Positions 1 through 5,380 of a stretch of DNA of 5,391 nucleotides are shown piece after piece. The notes below the pieces were generated by a model that saw nothing but the letters and a program-made list of their open reading frames with translations, was not told where the DNA came from and ran no database searches. The stretch's first letter is position 1, and the number at the start of each line of letters is the position of its first letter. The translations under genes and the position numbers were made by a program. Origin of the DNA: an uncultured Eubacteriales bacterium (GTDB taxonomy: Bacteria; Bacillota; Clostridia; Oscillospirales; Oscillospiraceae); assembly GCA_900546255.1 (NCBI GenBank), contig URCB01000095.1, positions 1 through 5,391 on the forward strand, read 5' to 3'.

Positions 1-115
1 CTCTAGAGAAAGCCTGGATCCCCGCCCGGGACCGGGCGGGAAACCACGTCGCAGGACCCACCCTGCGGCGGTCCCAAAAGGGACCACCTCCCCCCAAAAT
101 TCCCCCCTGCAAGGC
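1..115. other. Non-coding upstream region with three GC-rich hairpins
   Basis: I see no credible gene here. Three consecutive inverted repeats can be folded by eye. The first is 21-28 with 33-40 (arms CCCGCCCG and CGGGCGGG, 8 bp, 4-nt loop). The second is 50-55 with 62-67 (CGCAGG and CCTGCG, 6-nt loop). The third is 70-75 with 80-85 (GGTCCC and GGGACC, AAAA loop). None is followed by a T-run on the + strand, so they are not ordinary intrinsic terminators for an upstream + strand gene. They could be remnants of an upstream gene's 3' end, or a dispersed palindromic intergenic element. The composition switches abruptly to AT-rich at about 116, where the promoter begins. Confidence 0.5.
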
Positions 116-144
116 TTGTATTTGTCAGGCAATGCGTATATAAT
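116..144 (+). promoter_or_regulatory. Sigma-A-type promoter of the thi operon
   Basis: A perfect -10 hexamer TATAAT lies at 139-144 in the only AT-rich stretch of the window. Exactly 17 nt upstream is TTGTAT (116-121), a weak -35 that keeps the TTG core. A second reading pairs a better -35, TTGTCA (122-127), with a poorer -10, TATAGG (144-149), across a 16-nt spacer. Either would start transcription around 151-156, just ahead of the TPP aptamer, as expected for a riboswitch-controlled operon. The perfect TATAAT makes the first pairing slightly more attractive. The position is well supported by context, but which hexamer pair is used cannot be settled from sequence. Confidence 0.65.
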
Positions 145-162
145 ATAGGTGTATACAAGTAA

Positions 163-254
163 ATCGTCGGGGAGCTTGTGTGACAGGCTGAGAGGAGGGT
201 ACCACCCTCGACCCGTGTAACCTGATTTGGGTAATGCCAACGGAGGGAAAGCAT
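163..254 (+). ncRNA. TPP (thiamin pyrophosphate) riboswitch aptamer, THI element
   Basis: This leader RNA binds TPP and controls the operon. The conserved THI-box segments are all visible: CGGGGAGC (168-175), GGCTGAGA (186-193), ACCCG (211-215), ACCTGA (220-225), GGGTAATGCCAACG (229-242) and GAGGGAA (243-249). The stems fold as expected. P2 is CGGG 168-171 with CCCG 212-215. P3 is GCTTGT 174-179 with ACAGGC 183-188. An optional P3a is GAGGGT 195-200 with ACCCTC 204-209. P4 is CCT 221-223 with AGG 244-246. P5 is TTGG 227-230 with CCAA 237-240. The closing P1 stem is poor: 163-167 against 250-254 leaves two internal mismatches. The outer boundaries are therefore approximate. Confidence 0.96.
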
Positions 255-268
255 GCGCACAGGCGCAG

Positions 269-303
269 TGGGACGTTGCCGGATTGGGTTACGTCCCATT
301 TTT
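269..303 (+). terminator. Riboswitch expression platform: intrinsic terminator in the leader
   Basis: TGGGACGT (269-276) and ACGTCCCA (291-298) form a perfect 8-bp stem around a 14-nt loop, followed directly by five T residues (299-303). This is a classic Rho-independent terminator placed between the TPP aptamer and the thiS ribosome binding site. By the known logic of Gram-positive TPP riboswitches, ligand-bound RNA should let this hairpin form and stop transcription. A competing antiterminator is visible: CAACG 238-242, part of aptamer P5 and the P4/P5 junction, can pair with CGTTG 274-278, which includes the end of the terminator's left arm. A small intervening hairpin, TGCGC 254-258 with GCGCA 263-267, would fit inside that structure. 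The terminator is seen directly; the switching mechanism is inferred. Confidence 0.85.
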
Positions 304-325
304 GATGCAGGAGGTGTTTGACCCC

Positions 326-520
326 ATGGTAACCATCAACGGCAGCCCCACCCCCGCCGACGGGCAGACCCTTGCGGCGTACCTGACCCAGGCGGGGTAC
401 GACCCCGCCCGGGTGGCGGTGGAGCGGAACGGGGACATCGTCCCCAAAGCCCAGTACAGCGCCACCACCCTGGCCGACGGAGACGTGGTGGAGATCGTCC
501 GCTTCGTGGGAGGGGGCTGA
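326..520 (+). CDS. thiS: ThiS, sulfur carrier protein of thiazole synthesis
   Basis: This 64-residue ubiquitin-like protein carries sulfur as a C-terminal thiocarboxylate for the thiazole synthase ThiG. The length fits the family (about 65 residues). The protein ends in VEIVRFVGGG, giving the obligatory C-terminal Gly-Gly that ThiF adenylates. A DGDVVEIVRFVGGG-type ending is typical of ThiS, and MVTINGSP at the start matches its first beta strand. I chose ATG 326 because the strong Shine-Dalgarno AGGAGGT sits at 309-315, and because the reading frame further upstream runs through the riboswitch and terminator. The spacing to the start codon, 10 nt, is slightly long. It is the first gene of the operon, with its start just beyond the leader terminator. 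A MoaD-like carrier is unlikely given its neighbours thiF and thiG. Confidence 0.95.
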   Translation: MVTINGSPTPADGQTLAAYLTQAGYDPARVAVERNGDIVPKAQYSATTLADGDVVEIVRFVGGG

Positions 521-521
521 C

Positions 522-1163
522 ATGGGCCCCCTTCCTACCCCTGCGGCCTGGCAGGCCGCCCTGGAGGCCCGCCACGGCCAGGCCCTCCAGGCCAAGTTCT
601 CTGCCGCCACCGTGGCCATCTGCGGGTTGGGCGGGTTGGGGTCTCACCTGGCCCTCTCCCTGGCCAGGGCGGGGGTGGGGAAGCTGATCCTCCTGGACTT
701 TGACCGGGTGGACCTGACCAACCTCCACCGCCAGCAGTACAAGGCCAGCCAGATCGGCCAGCCCAAGGCCCTGGCCCTGGCGGACAATCTCCGGGAGGCC
801 AACCCCTACCTGGCCCTGGAACCCCATGTAGTCCGGGTAACCGAGGACAACCTGGCTCCCCTCCTGGCCGAGGCCACCTTGGTCTGTGAGGCCTTCGACC
901 AAGCCGAGGCCAAAGCCATGCTGGTCAACGCCGTGCTGGAGCGCTTCCCGGAGAAGTTCCTGGTGGCCGCCTCGGGCATGGCAGGGCTGGGCTCGGCCAA
1001 CGCCATCACCACCCGCCGGGTGAGCCGCCGGTTCTACCTCTGCGGGGACGGGGTAAGCGACGTGGCCGACGGCCTGGGCCTGGTGGCCTCCCGGGTGGCA
1101 GTGTGCGCAGGGCACCAGGCCCACATGGTCCTGCGCCTTTTAGCGGAAGAATACGAACCTTGA
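522..1163 (+). CDS. thiF: ThiF family-2 adenylyltransferase for ThiS
   Basis: This 213-residue E1-like enzyme uses ATP to adenylate the C-terminal glycine of ThiS, preparing it for sulfur transfer. Visible motifs are the nucleotide-binding GLGGLG at residues 35-40, the acidic strand end DFD (59-61), NLHRQQY (67-73) carrying the conserved Arg that contacts ATP, and FDQAEAK (125-131) with the expected Asp. The C-terminal half has [11 protein letters not shown] and FYLCGDG. Length and these blocks match the short 'family 2' ThiF of clostridia (about 200 residues) rather than the longer E. coli type. There is no CxxC pair, so no zinc site is apparent; the cysteines are at 34, 122, 174 and 195. 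It starts 1 nt after thiS, with the purine-rich GGGAGGGGG at 508-516 as ribosome binding site inside the end of thiS. MoeB or HesA is less likely in this context. Confidence 0.93.
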   Translation: MGPLPTPAAWQAALEARHGQALQAKFSAATVAICGLGGLGSHLALSLARAGVGKLILLDFDRVDLTNLHRQQYKASQIGQPKALALADNLREANPYLALEPHVVRVTEDNLAPLLAEATLVCEAFDQAEAKAMLVNAVLERFPEKFLVAASGMAGLGSANAITTRRVSRRFYLCGDGVSDVADGLGLVASRVAVCAGHQAHMVLRLLAEEYEP

Positions 1164-1185
1164 ATCTGAGAAAGAAGGGATTTCT

Positions 1186-1965
1186 ATGCAGCAGCATACC
1201 AACGATCCGCTGGTCATCGGCGGGCACACCTTTACCTCCCGGTTCATCCTGGGGTCTGGGAAATACTCCCTGAAGCTCATCCAGGCCGCCGTCCAGGACG
1301 CCGGGGCAGAACTCATCACCCTGGCCGTCCGCCGGGCCAACACCCGGGACCAGGAGAACATTTTGGACTACATCCCCAAGGGAGTCACCCTCCTGCCCAA
1401 CACCTCCGGGGCCCGGAACGCCCAGGAGGCAGTGCGCATCGCCCGGCTGGCCCGGGAGCTGGGCTGCGGGGACTTTGTGAAAATCGAGATCATGCGGGAC
1501 AGCAAGTACCTCCTCCCCGACAACGCCGAGACCATTAAGGCCACAGAGACGCTGGCCAAGGAGGGGTTTGTGGTCCTGCCCTACATGTACCCCGACCTGA
1601 ACGTGGCCCGGGACCTGGCCAACGCCGGGGCCGCCGCCATCATGCCCCTGGGGGCCCCCATCGGCTCCAACAAGGGCCTGGCCACCCGGGACTTTATCCA
1701 GATCCTCATCGACGAGATGGACCTGCCCGTCATCGTGGACGCGGGCATCGGCCGCCCCTCCCAGGCCTGCGAGGCCATGGAGATGGGGGCCGCCGCCATC
1801 ATGGCCAACACCGCCCTGGCCACCGCCGGGGACTTGCCCCTGATGGCCGCCGCCTTCCGCCAGGCCATCGAGGCAGGCCGGAAGGCTTACCTCTCCGGCC
1901 TGGGCCGGGTGCTGGTCCGGGGGGCCGCTGCCTCTGACCCCCTCACGGGCTTTCTCCACGATTAA
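1186..1965 (+). CDS. thiG: ThiG, thiazole synthase
   Basis: ThiG is a (beta/alpha)8 enzyme that builds the thiazole ring from 1-deoxy-D-xylulose 5-phosphate, dehydroglycine and the ThiS thiocarboxylate. The protein has 259 residues, the normal length. Recognisable blocks are [10 protein letters not shown] (18-27), [19 protein letters not shown] (45-63) and [20 protein letters not shown] (70-89). The DXP Schiff-base lysine is K99 in [16 protein letters not shown]. Further on are [23 protein letters not shown] (156-164, phosphate-binding loop), [10 protein letters not shown] (184-193) with the catalytic-type Asp185, and a C-terminal [11 protein letters not shown] 1186 is preceded by GAAGGG at 1174-1179, giving good spacing. 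A 22-nt gap follows thiF. It probably forms complexes with ThiS and works with ThiH, encoded next. Confidence 0.97.
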   Translation: MQQHTNDPLVIGGHTFTSRFILGSGKYSLKLIQAAVQDAGAELITLAVRRANTRDQENILDYIPKGVTLLPNTSGARNAQEAVRIARLARELGCGDFVKIEIMRDSKYLLPDNAETIKATETLAKEGFVVLPYMYPDLNVARDLANAGAAAIMPLGAPIGSNKGLATRDFIQILIDEMDLPVIVDAGIGRPSQACEAMEMGAAAIMANTALATAGDLPLMAAAFRQAIEAGRKAYLSGLGRVLVRGAAASDPLTGFLHD

Positions 1966-1980
1966 GGGGGCGGGCAGACC

Positions 1981-3234
1981 ATGGAAAACCAATTCTTTGT
2001 GGACTCCCAGGCCCTCTCCCCTGCCGCCCTGGAGAAAAAGCACCGCCTGGAAAACGACCCCACCTCCCGGAAATCCCACATGGAATACCTTCCGGGGATG
2101 GAGGTGCTGGACTCCGACCTGAAGGACAAAGTCCTGGCGGAGATGGGGGCCTACGACTACACCCGTTACACCGCCGCCGATGTGAAGGCCGCCCTGGAGC
2201 ACACCACCTGCTCCCTGGAGGACTTCAAGGCCCTCCTCTCCCCTGCCGCCGCCCCCTTCCTGGAGGAAATGGCCCGGAAGGCCCACGGGGAGACCCAGAA
2301 GCACTTCGGCAACACCGTCTACCTCTTCACCCCTCTGTATATCGCCAACTACTGTGAGAACTACTGCGTCTATTGCGGCTTCAACTGCTACAACCACATC
2401 CAGCGGATGAAGCTCACCATGGAGCAGATCCAGCACGAGATGGAGATCATCGCCCAGAGCGGCATGGAGGAGATCCTCATCCTCACCGGGGAGAGCCGGG
2501 CCCAGAGCGACGTGGCCTACATCGGCGAGGCCTGCAAGCTGGCCCGGAAGTACTTCCGCATGGTGGGGCTGGAGATCTACCCGGTGAACACCGAGGAGTA
2601 CCGTTACCTCCACCAGTGCGGGGCGGACTATGTCACCGTCTTCCAGGAGACCTACGACACGGACAAATACGAGCAGCTCCACCTCCTAGGCCACAAACGG
2701 GTGTGGCCCTACCGCTTCGATGCCCAGGAGCGGGCCCTGCGGGGTGGGATGCGGGGGGTGGCCTTCTCCGCCCTCCTAGGCCTCTCTGACTTCCGGAAGG
2801 ACGCCCTGGCCACGGGGCTGCACGCCTACCTCCTCCAGCGGAAGTACCCGGCGGCGGAGATCTCCCTCTCCTGCCCCCGGCTGCGGCCCATTGTGAACAA
2901 CGATAAGATCAACCCCCTGGACGTGGGGGAGAGGGAACTGTGCCAGGTGCTGTGCGCCTACCGCCTCTTCCTCCCCTTTGCGGGGATCACCGTCTCCTCC
3001 CGGGAGAGCGCCCGGTTCCGGGACGGCATCGTGAAGATCGCCGCCACCAAGGTCTCCGCCGGGGTGTCCACCGGCATCGGGGACCACGAGGAGAAGTACA
3101 CCGGCAAGTCCACCGGCGCCCAGCAGGGGGACGAGCAGTTCGAGATTGCCGACGGCCGGAGCTTTGCCCAGATGTACCACGACATGGACGGGGAGGGCCT
3201 GCAGCCCGTCCTGAACGATTACCTCTATGTTTGA
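1981..3234 (+). CDS. thiH: ThiH, radical-SAM tyrosine lyase (dehydroglycine synthase)
   Basis: ThiH splits L-tyrosine by 5'-deoxyadenosyl radical chemistry into dehydroglycine, for ThiG, and p-cresol; it is oxygen-sensitive. The [4Fe-4S] motif CxxxCxxC is C125, C129 and C132 in ANYCENYCVYCGF. Other family blocks are FGNTVYLFTPLYIANYC just before it, ILILTGESR (165-173), FQETYDTDKYEQLHL (221-235), GHKR, LIGLSDFR-like ALLGLSDFRKDA (264-275), SCPRLRP (297-303) and GLQPVLNDYLYV at the end. It has 417 residues against about 377 in E. coli ThiH. The extra length is an N-terminal extension of about 40 residues and a short insert (KYTGKSTGAQQ, 372-382). It lacks the cysteine-rich C-terminal domain of HydG, so HydG is excluded. 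ATG 1981 follows a modest G-rich ribosome binding site (1966-1970). Met34 is an alternative start without a good ribosome binding site. Confidence 0.95.
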   Translation: MENQFFVDSQALSPAALEKKHRLENDPTSRKSHMEYLPGMEVLDSDLKDKVLAEMGAYDYTRYTAADVKAALEHTTCSLEDFKALLSPAAAPFLEEMARKAHGETQKHFGNTVYLFTPLYIANYCENYCVYCGFNCYNHIQRMKLTMEQIQHEMEIIAQSGMEEILILTGESRAQSDVAYIGEACKLARKYFRMVGLEIYPVNTEEYRYLHQCGADYVTVFQETYDTDKYEQLHLLGHKRVWPYRFDAQERALRGGMRGVAFSALLGLSDFRKDALATGLHAYLLQRKYPAAEISLSCPRLRPIVNNDKINPLDVGERELCQVLCAYRLFLPFAGITVSSRESARFRDGIVKIAATKVSAGVSTGIGDHEEKYTGKSTGAQQGDEQFEIADGRSFAQMYHDMDGEGLQPVLNDYLYV

Positions 3235-3838
3235 CCTTCTCTGCCTCACCGACCGCACCCTGTGCCGGGAGCCCTTCCTGGACCGGGTGGCGGCCATCGC
3301 CGCTGCCCGCCCCGCCGCCCTGATCCTCCGGGAAAAGGACCTGCCGGAGGACCAGTACCAGGCCCTGGCCGCCCAGGTGATGGCCCTGTGTCAGAAGGCC
3401 GGGGTGCCCTGCATCCTCCACACCTTCGTGGGGGCGGCCCGGGCCCTGGGGGCCCGGGCCATCCACCTCCCCCTCCCTGTGCTGCGGACGCTGTCCGCCG
3501 GGGAGAGAGCTGCCTTCCCCGCCCTGGGGGCCTCCTGCCACTCGGTGGAAGAGGCCTGGGAGGCGGTGGCCCTGGGGGCCACCTACCTCACCGCCGGCCA
3601 TGTGTTTGCTACCACCTGCAAGGCCGGCCTTCCCGGCCGGGGAGTGGAGTTTCTGGCCCAGGTCTGCGCCGCGGTCCCCTGCCCGGTGTATGCCATCGGC
3701 GGGGTGGGGCCGGAGAATCTCCCCGCCCTGGCTCGGGCGGGGGCAAAGGGAGGCTGCGTCCGGTCCCCCCTCATGACCTGCCCCGATCCCGGGGCCTATC
3801 TTCGCCAGTGGAAGGAGGCAGCCGCCCATGTCCTTTGA
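3227..3838 (+). CDS. tenI: TenI-like thiazole tautomerase (ThiE-superfamily)
   Basis: This 203-residue TIM-barrel protein resembles ThiE but carries the TenI signature GHVFATTCKAGLPGRG at 124-139. His125 lines up with His122, the active-site histidine of Bacillus subtilis TenI, which aromatises the ThiG product before coupling. Shared superfamily blocks are LTDR (7-10), REKD (35-38), GASCHSVEEAWEA (101-113) and YAIGGV (155-160). The ThiE substrate residues are lost: QLREKD has become LILREKD, the ND after strand 3 is HT (65-66), and GADGVHxGQED is GARAIHLPLPV. A ThiE reaction is therefore unlikely. The start overlaps thiH by 8 nt and no ribosome binding site lies close by, so translation is probably coupled to thiH. 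An in-frame TGA at 3212-3214 leaves ATG 3227 as the only sensible start. Automated annotation may mislabel it as a second thiE. Confidence 0.87.
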   Translation: MFDLLCLTDRTLCREPFLDRVAAIAAARPAALILREKDLPEDQYQALAAQVMALCQKAGVPCILHTFVGAARALGARAIHLPLPVLRTLSAGERAAFPALGASCHSVEEAWEAVALGATYLTAGHVFATTCKAGLPGRGVEFLAQVCAAVPCPVYAIGGVGPENLPALARAGAKGGCVRSPLMTCPDPGAYLRQWKEAAAHVL

Positions 3839-4478
3839 CCCCAAGCTGCTGCAGCTCTACGCCGTCACCGACCGGCAGTGGACCGGCCGGCAAACCCTGA
3901 TCCAGCAACTGGAAGCCGCCCTGCAAGGGGGCGTCACCCTGGTCCAGCTCCGGGAAAAAGATCTGGACGACGCTGCCTTCCTGGCCGAGGCCAGGGATGT
4001 GGTGGCCCTCTGCCACCGGTACGGGGTGCCCTGCCTGATCAACGACAACCTCCCCGTGGCCCTGGCCGCCGGGGCAGACGGGGTCCACGTGGGCCAGGAG
4101 GACCAGCCCGTGGCGGACATTCGCCGCCAAGTGGGGCCCGATTTCCTCATCGGGGCCACCGCCAAAACCCTGGACCAGGCCCTGGCCGCCCAGGCCGCCG
4201 GGGCGGATTACCTGGGGGTGGGGGCCTGCTTCCCCTCCCCCACCAAACCCAACGCCAAGGGGATCACCCGGGAGGCGCTGGCGGATATCTGCGCCGCCGT
4301 CTCCCTCCCGGTGGTGGCCATTGGGGGAATCACCCTCCAGAATGCCCGGCAGCTCCAGGGGGTGGGGATGGCTGGGCTGGCGGTGATCTCCTCCCTCTTC
4401 GCCGCCCCGGACATCACTACGGCCGCCCGGGACCTGCTGGCCCTGTCCCGACATCTCACGGAAGGAGGGGCGCCATGA
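3828..4478 (+). CDS. thiE: ThiE, thiamin-phosphate synthase
   Basis: ThiE couples HMP-PP with the thiazole phosphate (or its carboxylate) to make thiamin monophosphate. The 216-residue protein has the normal family length and intact motifs: YAVTDR (11-16), VQLREKD (39-45) for pyrophosphate and magnesium, INDN (71-74), GADGVHVGQED (82-92), GATAKT (109-114), GADYLGVGACFPSPTKPNA (125-143) with the Thr-Lys pair at 139-140, AIGGIT (164-169) and VISSLF (186-191) for phosphate binding. ATG 3828 overlaps the end of tenI by 11 nt and has GAAGGAGG at 3811-3818 as a strong ribosome binding site. Since all ThiE catalytic positions are kept here and lost in the gene before it, this copy should be the working synthase. 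Confidence 0.97.
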   Translation: MSFDPKLLQLYAVTDRQWTGRQTLIQQLEAALQGGVTLVQLREKDLDDAAFLAEARDVVALCHRYGVPCLINDNLPVALAAGADGVHVGQEDQPVADIRRQVGPDFLIGATAKTLDQALAAQAAGADYLGVGACFPSPTKPNAKGITREALADICAAVSLPVVAIGGITLQNARQLQGVGMAGLAVISSLFAAPDITTAARDLLALSRHLTEGGAP

Positions 4479-5284
4479 AAACCGCCCTCACCATCGCCGG
4501 CAGCGACTCCAGCGGCGGCGCCGGCATCCAGGCCGACCTGAAAACCATGACCCTCAACGGGGTCTATGCCATGAGCGTACTCACCGCCCTCACCGCCCAG
4601 AACACCTTGGGGGTCACGGGGATCCTCCCGGTGCCCCCGGCGTTTCTGGTCCAGCAGATGGACGCGGTGTTTTCCGACATCCCCCCCGACGCGGTGAAGA
4701 TCGGCATGGTGGCTTCCGCCCCCCTCATCGAGGCCATCGGGGAGCGGCTGCGGTTCTACGGCGCCAAGCACATCGTCGTGGACCCCGTTATGGTCTCCAC
4801 CAGCGGCTCCCGCCTGCTGGACGGGGGGGCGGAGACCACCCTGACCCGGGTCCTCTTCCCCCTGGCAGAGGTCATCACCCCCAACCTTCCTGAGGCAGAG
4901 GTCCTCTCCCACCGAACCATCCGCCGGGAGGAGGATATGGAAGCCGCCGCCCAGGCCATCTACGAGGCCTACGGCTGCGCCGTCCTGTGCAAGGGAGGTC
5001 ACCGGGTGAGCGACGCCAACGACTATCTCTGGGACGGCACCGCCGGCCAGTGGTTCCGGGGGGAGCGCATCCACAACCCCAACACCCACGGCACCGGCTG
5101 CACCCTCTCCAGCGCCATGGCCGCCAACCTGGCCAAGGGGTTTTCCCTGGCGGACAGTGTCCGCCGGGCAAAGACCTACCTCTCCGGTGCCCTGGGGGCC
5201 ATGCTGGACCTGGGGCAGGGAGCGGGGCCCATGGACCACGGGTTTGCCCTGCCCGCCCCCTGGCGGGAGGAGGGGCCCCTGTAA
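4475..5284 (+). CDS. thiD: ThiD, hydroxymethylpyrimidine / HMP-phosphate kinase
   Basis: ThiD phosphorylates HMP twice, giving HMP-PP, the pyrimidine substrate of ThiE. The 269-residue protein belongs to the ribokinase fold. Motifs seen are TIAGSDSSGGAGIQADLKT (6-24) at the substrate-binding N terminus, TALTAQNTLGV (37-47), KIGMVAS (75-81), VVDPVMVSTSG (101-111), ITPNLPEAE (134-142), CKGGH (172-176) and the anion-hole motif HGTGCTLSSA (205-214) with the catalytic-type Cys209. ATG 4475 overlaps the thiE stop in an ATGA arrangement and has AGGAGG at 4463-4468. The same reading frame is open much further upstream, to about 3878, but that part is a high-GC shadow of thiE. A pyridoxal kinase role (PdxK/ThiD type) is a remote alternative; the operon argues for thiamin. 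Confidence 0.97.
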   Translation: MKTALTIAGSDSSGGAGIQADLKTMTLNGVYAMSVLTALTAQNTLGVTGILPVPPAFLVQQMDAVFSDIPPDAVKIGMVASAPLIEAIGERLRFYGAKHIVVDPVMVSTSGSRLLDGGAETTLTRVLFPLAEVITPNLPEAEVLSHRTIRREEDMEAAAQAIYEAYGCAVLCKGGHRVSDANDYLWDGTAGQWFRGERIHNPNTHGTGCTLSSAMAANLAKGFSLADSVRRAKTYLSGALGAMLDLGQGAGPMDHGFALPAPWREEGPL

Positions 5285-5295
5285 CAGGGGGCCCC

Positions 5296-5380
5296 GGTCC
5301 CGGAGGGTACCCTTCGGGTGGGTGGGGCTCTCACGGAGCCTCGGGGCGCAGCGCCCCGTTGCCCCGCCTGCCCGGCGGGG
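5296..5380 (+). other. Hairpin-rich region downstream of the operon
   Basis: No gene is visible between the thiD stop and the window end. Several inverted repeats fold one after another: 5296-5301 with 5305-5311 (one bulged base), 5326-5330 with 5336-5340 (GGCTC and GAGCC), 5342-5348 with 5352-5358 (within CGGGGCGC-A-GCGCCCCG) and 5362-5368 with 5374-5380 (CCCCGCC and GGCGGGG). The last two are strong enough to be transcription stops, but neither is followed by a proper T-run: TT after 5358, and ATTT only at 5387-5390. They may be a degenerate terminator, mRNA-stabilising stems, or a dispersed palindromic repeat. The operon end is therefore plausible but not proven. Confidence 0.45.

Noticed and set aside
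1..8. The palindrome CTCTAGAG at the window start
   Set aside because: It is a short 8-bp palindrome at an arbitrary window edge with no associated structure; it is not enough to call a site.
227..325. An upstream-extended ThiS starting inside the riboswitch
   Set aside because: The extra codons would cover the P5 region of the aptamer and the terminator, and do not resemble ThiS. The AGGAGGT at 309-315 serves ATG 326.
1006..2682. A 558-codon open frame on the - strand across thiF, thiG and thiH
   Set aside because: It is antisense to three well-identified genes, has a low-complexity Gly/Val/Leu/His-rich translation with no recognisable domain, and is expected from the strong C/G third-position bias of the + strand genes.
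1981..3234. HydG (hydrogenase maturation) rather than ThiH
   Set aside because: The proteins are related, but the cysteine-containing C-terminal domain of HydG is missing and the gene sits between thiG and tenI/thiE.
3227..3838. Calling this gene a second thiE
   Set aside because: The pyrophosphate and pyrimidine residues of ThiE are replaced, and the GHVF...CK.G.PGRG signature with the active-site histidine is that of TenI.
3878..4474. A possible long N-terminal extension of ThiD in the same open frame
   Set aside because: The extension is Pro/Gly/Arg-rich nonsense lying over thiE in another frame. ATG 4475 has a strong ribosome binding site, an ATGA junction with thiE, and starts exactly at the conserved ThiD N terminus.
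4208..5239. A 343-codon open frame on the - strand opposite thiE and thiD
   Set aside because: It is a shadow of the conserved + strand genes, with a repetitive Gly/Val/Asp-rich translation and no ribosome binding site or family motif.
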